DNA of 52,393 nucleotides from Fibrobacter succinogenes (GTDB lineage Bacteria > Fibrobacterota > Fibrobacteria > Fibrobacterales > Fibrobacteraceae): assembly GCF_902779965.1 (NCBI RefSeq), contig NZ_CACZDK010000024.1:1-52393 (forward strand), read 5' to 3'. The position numbers and the translations under genes were made by a program. The notes beneath the pieces were generated by a model. That model did not search any database, was not told the DNA's origin, and saw only the letters and a program-made list of their open reading frames with translations. Below are positions 49,889 to 52,393 of this stretch, in pieces (the first letter of the stretch is position 1; the number at the start of each line of letters is the position of its first letter).

Positions 49889-49950
49889 CTCCTTTCAAGC
49901 GTTTTGACGTTAATTATAATAATAATTAAATTCTGTATGAAAAATTATGG

Positions 49951-49968
49951 ATCCTCCTAGCGGAGGAT
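49951..49968. repeat. Dispersed palindrome
   Basis: ATCCTCC 49951-49957, loop TAGC, GGAGGAT 49962-49968, followed by GACG. It is an inverted copy of the hairpin at 33770-33787. Confidence 0.6.
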
Positions 49969-49992
49969 GACGTAGAGGGAAAAGGACTCATT

Positions 49993-50196
49993 GTGTCGAA
50001 AGTTGTTTCTGCAATGGATATGCGTCAGAATTTTGGGACGCTTTTGAACCAGGTTGCCATCAAGGACGAAGAAATCGTCATTGAACGCGCTGGCAAGCCT
50101 TTGGCACGCCTCGTGAGCATGAATTCCGCCACAAGCGGCAAGCTCGACTTCCGCGATATCGGTAAACTCCCGAACGACATCTGGAACGAATTTTAG
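49993..50196 (+). CDS. Phd/YefM-family antitoxin, no toxin partner visible
   Basis: The 67-residue protein starts at GTG 49993 after GAGGGAAAAGGA. It shows VSAMDMRQNFGTLLNQVAIKDEEIVIERAGKPLARLVSM, the compact Phd/YefM DNA-binding fold that represses its own operon and neutralises a toxin. No toxin frame follows: 50197-50278 is empty and the next gene is a lipoprotein. It may be an orphan antitoxin or act on a toxin elsewhere. A short C-terminal tail (FRDIGKLPNDIWNEF) could be the toxin-binding part. Confidence 0.88.
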   Translation: MSKVVSAMDMRQNFGTLLNQVAIKDEEIVIERAGKPLARLVSMNSATSGKLDFRDIGKLPNDIWNEF

Positions 50197-50278
50197 TTCG
50201 CTACCAGTACACTCCTTTTATATAGTTTTCCCGGTCGGTATCTCGCCGGTTCTTCATGCCCATTTGTTGTCAGATTCC

Positions 50279-50307
50279 TTGACTTTTTTTAGGGGAATGC
50301 CTATATT
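50279..50307 (+). promoter_or_regulatory. Promoter of the collagen-like FISUMP gene
   Basis: TTGACT 50279-50284, a 17-nt spacer and TATATT 50302-50307. The start near 50314 leaves a leader of about 150 nt with no obvious hairpin. The remainder of the spacer shows nothing else. Confidence 0.65.
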
Positions 50308-50463
50308 TTGGCCCGTTATGTTTTTATCCTTACAAAACACTTATACTTTTGTACGCTCAGTGCGTTTGAGTTGTATTTGTAAGCCCTTCAAAAAATTTTC
50401 TGCTTTATCACTCCGGCATTGGTGCTTGGGGGAGTATATGCACTTAACCTAAGGAACAATAAC

Positions 50464-52203
50464 ATGAATTTAAGATCCCAAAAGGTGCTTTTTGCGCTTG
50501 CTGGTGTAATTTCTGCATCGGCTTTTTTGACTGCTTGCGGTGACGAAATCACTCAACTTACAAATTCTGACGTAGGCGCAGTTACTTCGTTTAATGATCT
50601 GGGCGATTGCAATTCCCAGAATAAAGGCCGTATAGTTTATGTAGATAGTTCCGATGCTGTTTACCTTTGTGCTGACAGTGTCTGGAAAGAGGTGAATCTT
50701 TCTGAGGTCAAGGGCGCTAACGGCAAGGACGGTGCCAATGGTAAAGACGGCAAAAATGGTACCGATGGAAAGAATGGAGCTGACGGTAAAGATGGCTCTA
50801 ATGGAAAGGATGGTGCCGATGGTAAAGACGGTAAGGATGGGGTCAATGGAACATCCTGTACCGTAGAGGCTCTGAAAGACGGTTCAGGATATGACGTGCT
50901 ATGCGGTGGCAAAAAGGTCGGATCTCTCATGAACGGTAAGGAAGGCGCAAAAGGTGCTGATGGTAAAAATGGTACTAACGGCACGAACGGTGAAAATGGA
51001 ACCTCTTGCGAAGGCAAAGCTAACGAGGATGGTTCGGTCACGATATCTTGTGGCGGCAAGGATGTTGGAACTATCAAGAACGGTGAAAATGGCAAGAACG
51101 GCGAAAACGGAACCTCTTGCGAAGGCAAAGCTAACGAGGATGGTTCGGTCACGATATCTTGTGGCGGTAAGGTTGTCGGAACCATCAAGAACGGTGAAAA
51201 TGGCAAAAATGGCGAAAACGGAACGAATGGCACGAGTTGCAGTATCGTGAGCGACAAGGATGGTGTTGTCACCTTGAAATGCGGTGACGTGGAAACGGAA
51301 CTCTACAAGGCAGTATGCGGTGTTACACCGTATGACCCGGCGAAGAACTTCTGCTTTAATATGGAACTGTATGACTTGTGCGATGGAAGTGCCTATACTC
51401 CGGGCGATGATCTCTGTGAGAGTGGAAAGTTGCAGAAACTCTGCTATTTTAAGGATAAATCTCCAATCCGCTATGACGTACAAACCCAATTCTGTTATGG
51501 CGAAAAAGTATATGAACGTTGTGGCGGCAAGGAATATGATCCTACGAAGTTTGATTGTGTAGGAAATGTGTTGCTGGAAAAAACGACTTGCAAGGGAGTA
51601 GAATACGACCCGGAAAAAGAATTCTGCGCAATGAGGGGGAAGGTCGAAATTGGCGCTTATAAAATGGTAACTATCGGTACTGATGATAAAGCGCAGACTT
51701 GGATGGCGCAAAACTTGGATTACGACGTTGATGGCAGCCAATGCTATGACGGAGATTGCTCCTATGGCCGCTATTACAGCTGGAAGGCTGCTATAGATAA
51801 TAGCACGCCTGATGTTAACGGAAACATTCAGGGAGTTTGCCCCGATGGATGGCACTTGCCTACAAAAGCCGAGTGGGAACAGCTTATTTCGAATGCGCAT
51901 GAAAACGGGAGACTTGAGGCGGGTAAAGTGCTCAAGGATTCAGTTGGTTGGAGAAACTCCGACTTCAAGGGAAACAATGCGAGCGGCTTCACTGCGGTTC
52001 CTGCTGGCTACATGGTGTCTAATGCCGGTCGCAGCTTCTATCGCGAAAACGCTTTCTTCTGGAGTGCTACTGAGTTTGTGGACGAAAAACTCTGTACTAA
52101 TTGTGCGTACTTTATGGTCTTGGCCTACAACAGCGACGGTGCGGCTGTGTCCAATGATTATAGCCAGGTGTATGAAATGTCAATTCGTTGCTTAAAGGAC
52201 TAG
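50464..52203 (+). CDS. Collagen-like lipoprotein with C-terminal FISUMP domain
   Basis: The start is ATG 50464 (579 residues), after AAGGAACAATAAC. An earlier in-frame ATG at 50419 would disrupt the signal. A signal with lipobox FLTAC leads to about 50 residues of a small N-terminal domain. A Gly-x-y collagen-like part follows (GANGKDG, GKNGTDG, GADGKDG and similar; about 80-290), broken by Cys-containing modules such as SCEGKANEDGSVTISCGGK. A Cys-rich stretch (about 280-390) with CGxxYDP motifs leads to one FISUMP domain (about 400-579: WMAQNLDYD, GRYYSWKAA, CPDGWHLPTKAEW, FFWSATEF, SIRCLKD). It is probably a surface-exposed fibrous lipoprotein; its function is unknown. Confidence 0.9.
   Translation: MNLRSQKVLFALAGVISASAFLTACGDEITQLTNSDVGAVTSFNDLGDCNSQNKGRIVYVDSSDAVYLCADSVWKEVNLSEVKGANGKDGANGKDGKNGTDGKNGADGKDGSNGKDGADGKDGKDGVNGTSCTVEALKDGSGYDVLCGGKKVGSLMNGKEGAKGADGKNGTNGTNGENGTSCEGKANEDGSVTISCGGKDVGTIKNGENGKNGENGTSCEGKANEDGSVTISCGGKVVGTIKNGENGKNGENGTNGTSCSIVSDKDGVVTLKCGDVETELYKAVCGVTPYDPAKNFCFNMELYDLCDGSAYTPGDDLCESGKLQKLCYFKDKSPIRYDVQTQFCYGEKVYERCGGKEYDPTKFDCVGNVLLEKTTCKGVEYDPEKEFCAMRGKVEIGAYKMVTIGTDDKAQTWMAQNLDYDVDGSQCYDGDCSYGRYYSWKAAIDNSTPDVNGNIQGVCPDGWHLPTKAEWEQLISNAHENGRLEAGKVLKDSVGWRNSDFKGNNASGFTAVPAGYMVSNAGRSFYRENAFFWSATEFVDEKLCTNCAYFMVLAYNSDGAAVSNDYSQVYEMSIRCLKD
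50989..51212 (+). repeat. 111-bp in-frame duplication inside the collagen-like gene
   Basis: Unit 50989-51100 and unit 51101-51211 are nearly identical, offset by 111 bp (37 codons: GENGTSCEGKANEDG to GTIKNGENGKN). A third, more diverged module follows. Confidence 0.75.
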
Positions 52204-52221
52204 CATTGAGACAAATGCTGC

Positions 52222-52243
52222 GCAGAAATGCTTGCATTTCTGC
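52222..52243 (+). terminator. Hairpin downstream of the FISUMP gene
   Basis: GCAGAAATGC and GCATTTCTGC form a perfect 10-bp stem with a 2-nt TT gap. No T run follows, so termination is possible but not certain. Confidence 0.4.
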
Positions 52244-52300
52244 ATTGCTGAGCTCAGTTAGTGAGCTTGTCGCAATTACATCGTATCCCCGCTTATGAAC

Positions 52301-52393
52301 TGACCCCAAGAAGTTGGACAGTTTAAAGTTAGGATAAAACAGCGTTATGAGTCCGGTATTGTACCGGGCTCATTCCTTTTAGGCGTAATTTTA
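52301..52393. mobile_element. End of an IS3-family (IS150-group-like) element, cut by the window edge
   Basis: TGACCCCAAGAAGTTGGACA at 52301-52320 has the TG...GGACA form of IS150-group terminal repeats. Immediately inside it, the minus strand encodes the C-terminus of an IS3 OrfB-type transposase. The element inserted about 100 bp after the FISUMP gene. Confidence 0.7.
52329..52393 (-). CDS. IS3-family transposase OrfB, C-terminal end (partial)
   Basis: The minus-strand frame enters from the right edge and ends at the TAA complementary to 52329-52331. It encodes LRLKGMSPVQYRTHN and then AVLS. The L-K-G-(M/L)-S-P-V-Q-Y-R motif is the characteristic C-terminus of the integrase-core (rve) transposases of IS3 elements. 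Only about 21 residues are in the window. Confidence 0.8.
   Translation of the reverse strand, partial: KLRLKGMSPVQYRTHNAVLS

Overview
The window reads as chromosomal DNA of a Fibrobacter-type bacterium (Fibrobacterota, rumen or gut cellulose degraders). The main reasons are two proteins with the Fibrobacter succinogenes major paralogous domain (FISUMP; 4791-6068 and 50464-52203), a GH74 xyloglucanase (19742-22303), a CE6-like acetyl esterase with a serine-rich linker and a C-terminal sorting-type domain (17389-18666), many short lipoproteins, and mid-range base composition. Genus-level assignment is inference; no rRNA gene is present.

Layout. 1-526: right end of an IS200/IS605-type element abutting a broken ORF6N-domain gene. 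527-4633: large SNF2/SWIM helicase. 4791-7641: FISUMP protein, then the queuosine pair queF and yhhQ-like transporter. 7698-12112: lipoprotein, ArnA-like epimerase and GT2 glycosyltransferase, then two envelope proteins (tandem TonB-C/AgmX-like domains; a signal-peptide protein with C-terminal membrane segments). 12197-16666: moxR, DUF58 and transglutaminase operon. 16679-23579: envelope and polysaccharide block with a lipocalin-like lipoprotein, CE6-like esterase, trmO, GH74 xyloglucanase and a histidine-phosphatase lipoprotein. 23775-29342: membrane protein, membrane pyrophosphatase, rfbD-like reductase and mqnE. 29441-29630: 80-bp tandem repeat, followed by an initiator tRNA. 29999-38689: housekeeping genes (pgsA-like, recN, trmB, RNase Z-like, xth), an outer-membrane protein and a PotD-like lipoprotein. 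38889-40579: aminotransferase and a very small gene with a consensus promoter. 40674-48390: five paralogous PAS-like/GAF/GGDEF proteins, interrupted by a stand-alone HsdR_N-type nuclease domain. 48543-52203: xseA, an orphan Phd/YefM antitoxin and a collagen-like FISUMP lipoprotein. 52301-end: one end of an IS3-family element.

Three patterns stand out. (1) Many intergenic regions carry tracts with a strict 7-bp period. Their sense-strand orientation depends on whether they follow a stop codon (TTAG/TAGG type) or precede a start codon (CTAA/CTAC type), and several stop codons lie inside the tracts. (2) The five diguanylate cyclases fall into two subtypes ordered B-A and B-A-A along the transcribed strand, which suggests duplication of a B-A unit. 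(3) Several genes have a TATATT -10 box only 6-7 nt before the ATG, which predicts leaderless mRNAs. A second family of dispersed GTCATNC-type palindromes sits in intergenic DNA and reaches into a coding sequence at 9185-9212. No CRISPR array and no complete phage or defence island is visible.
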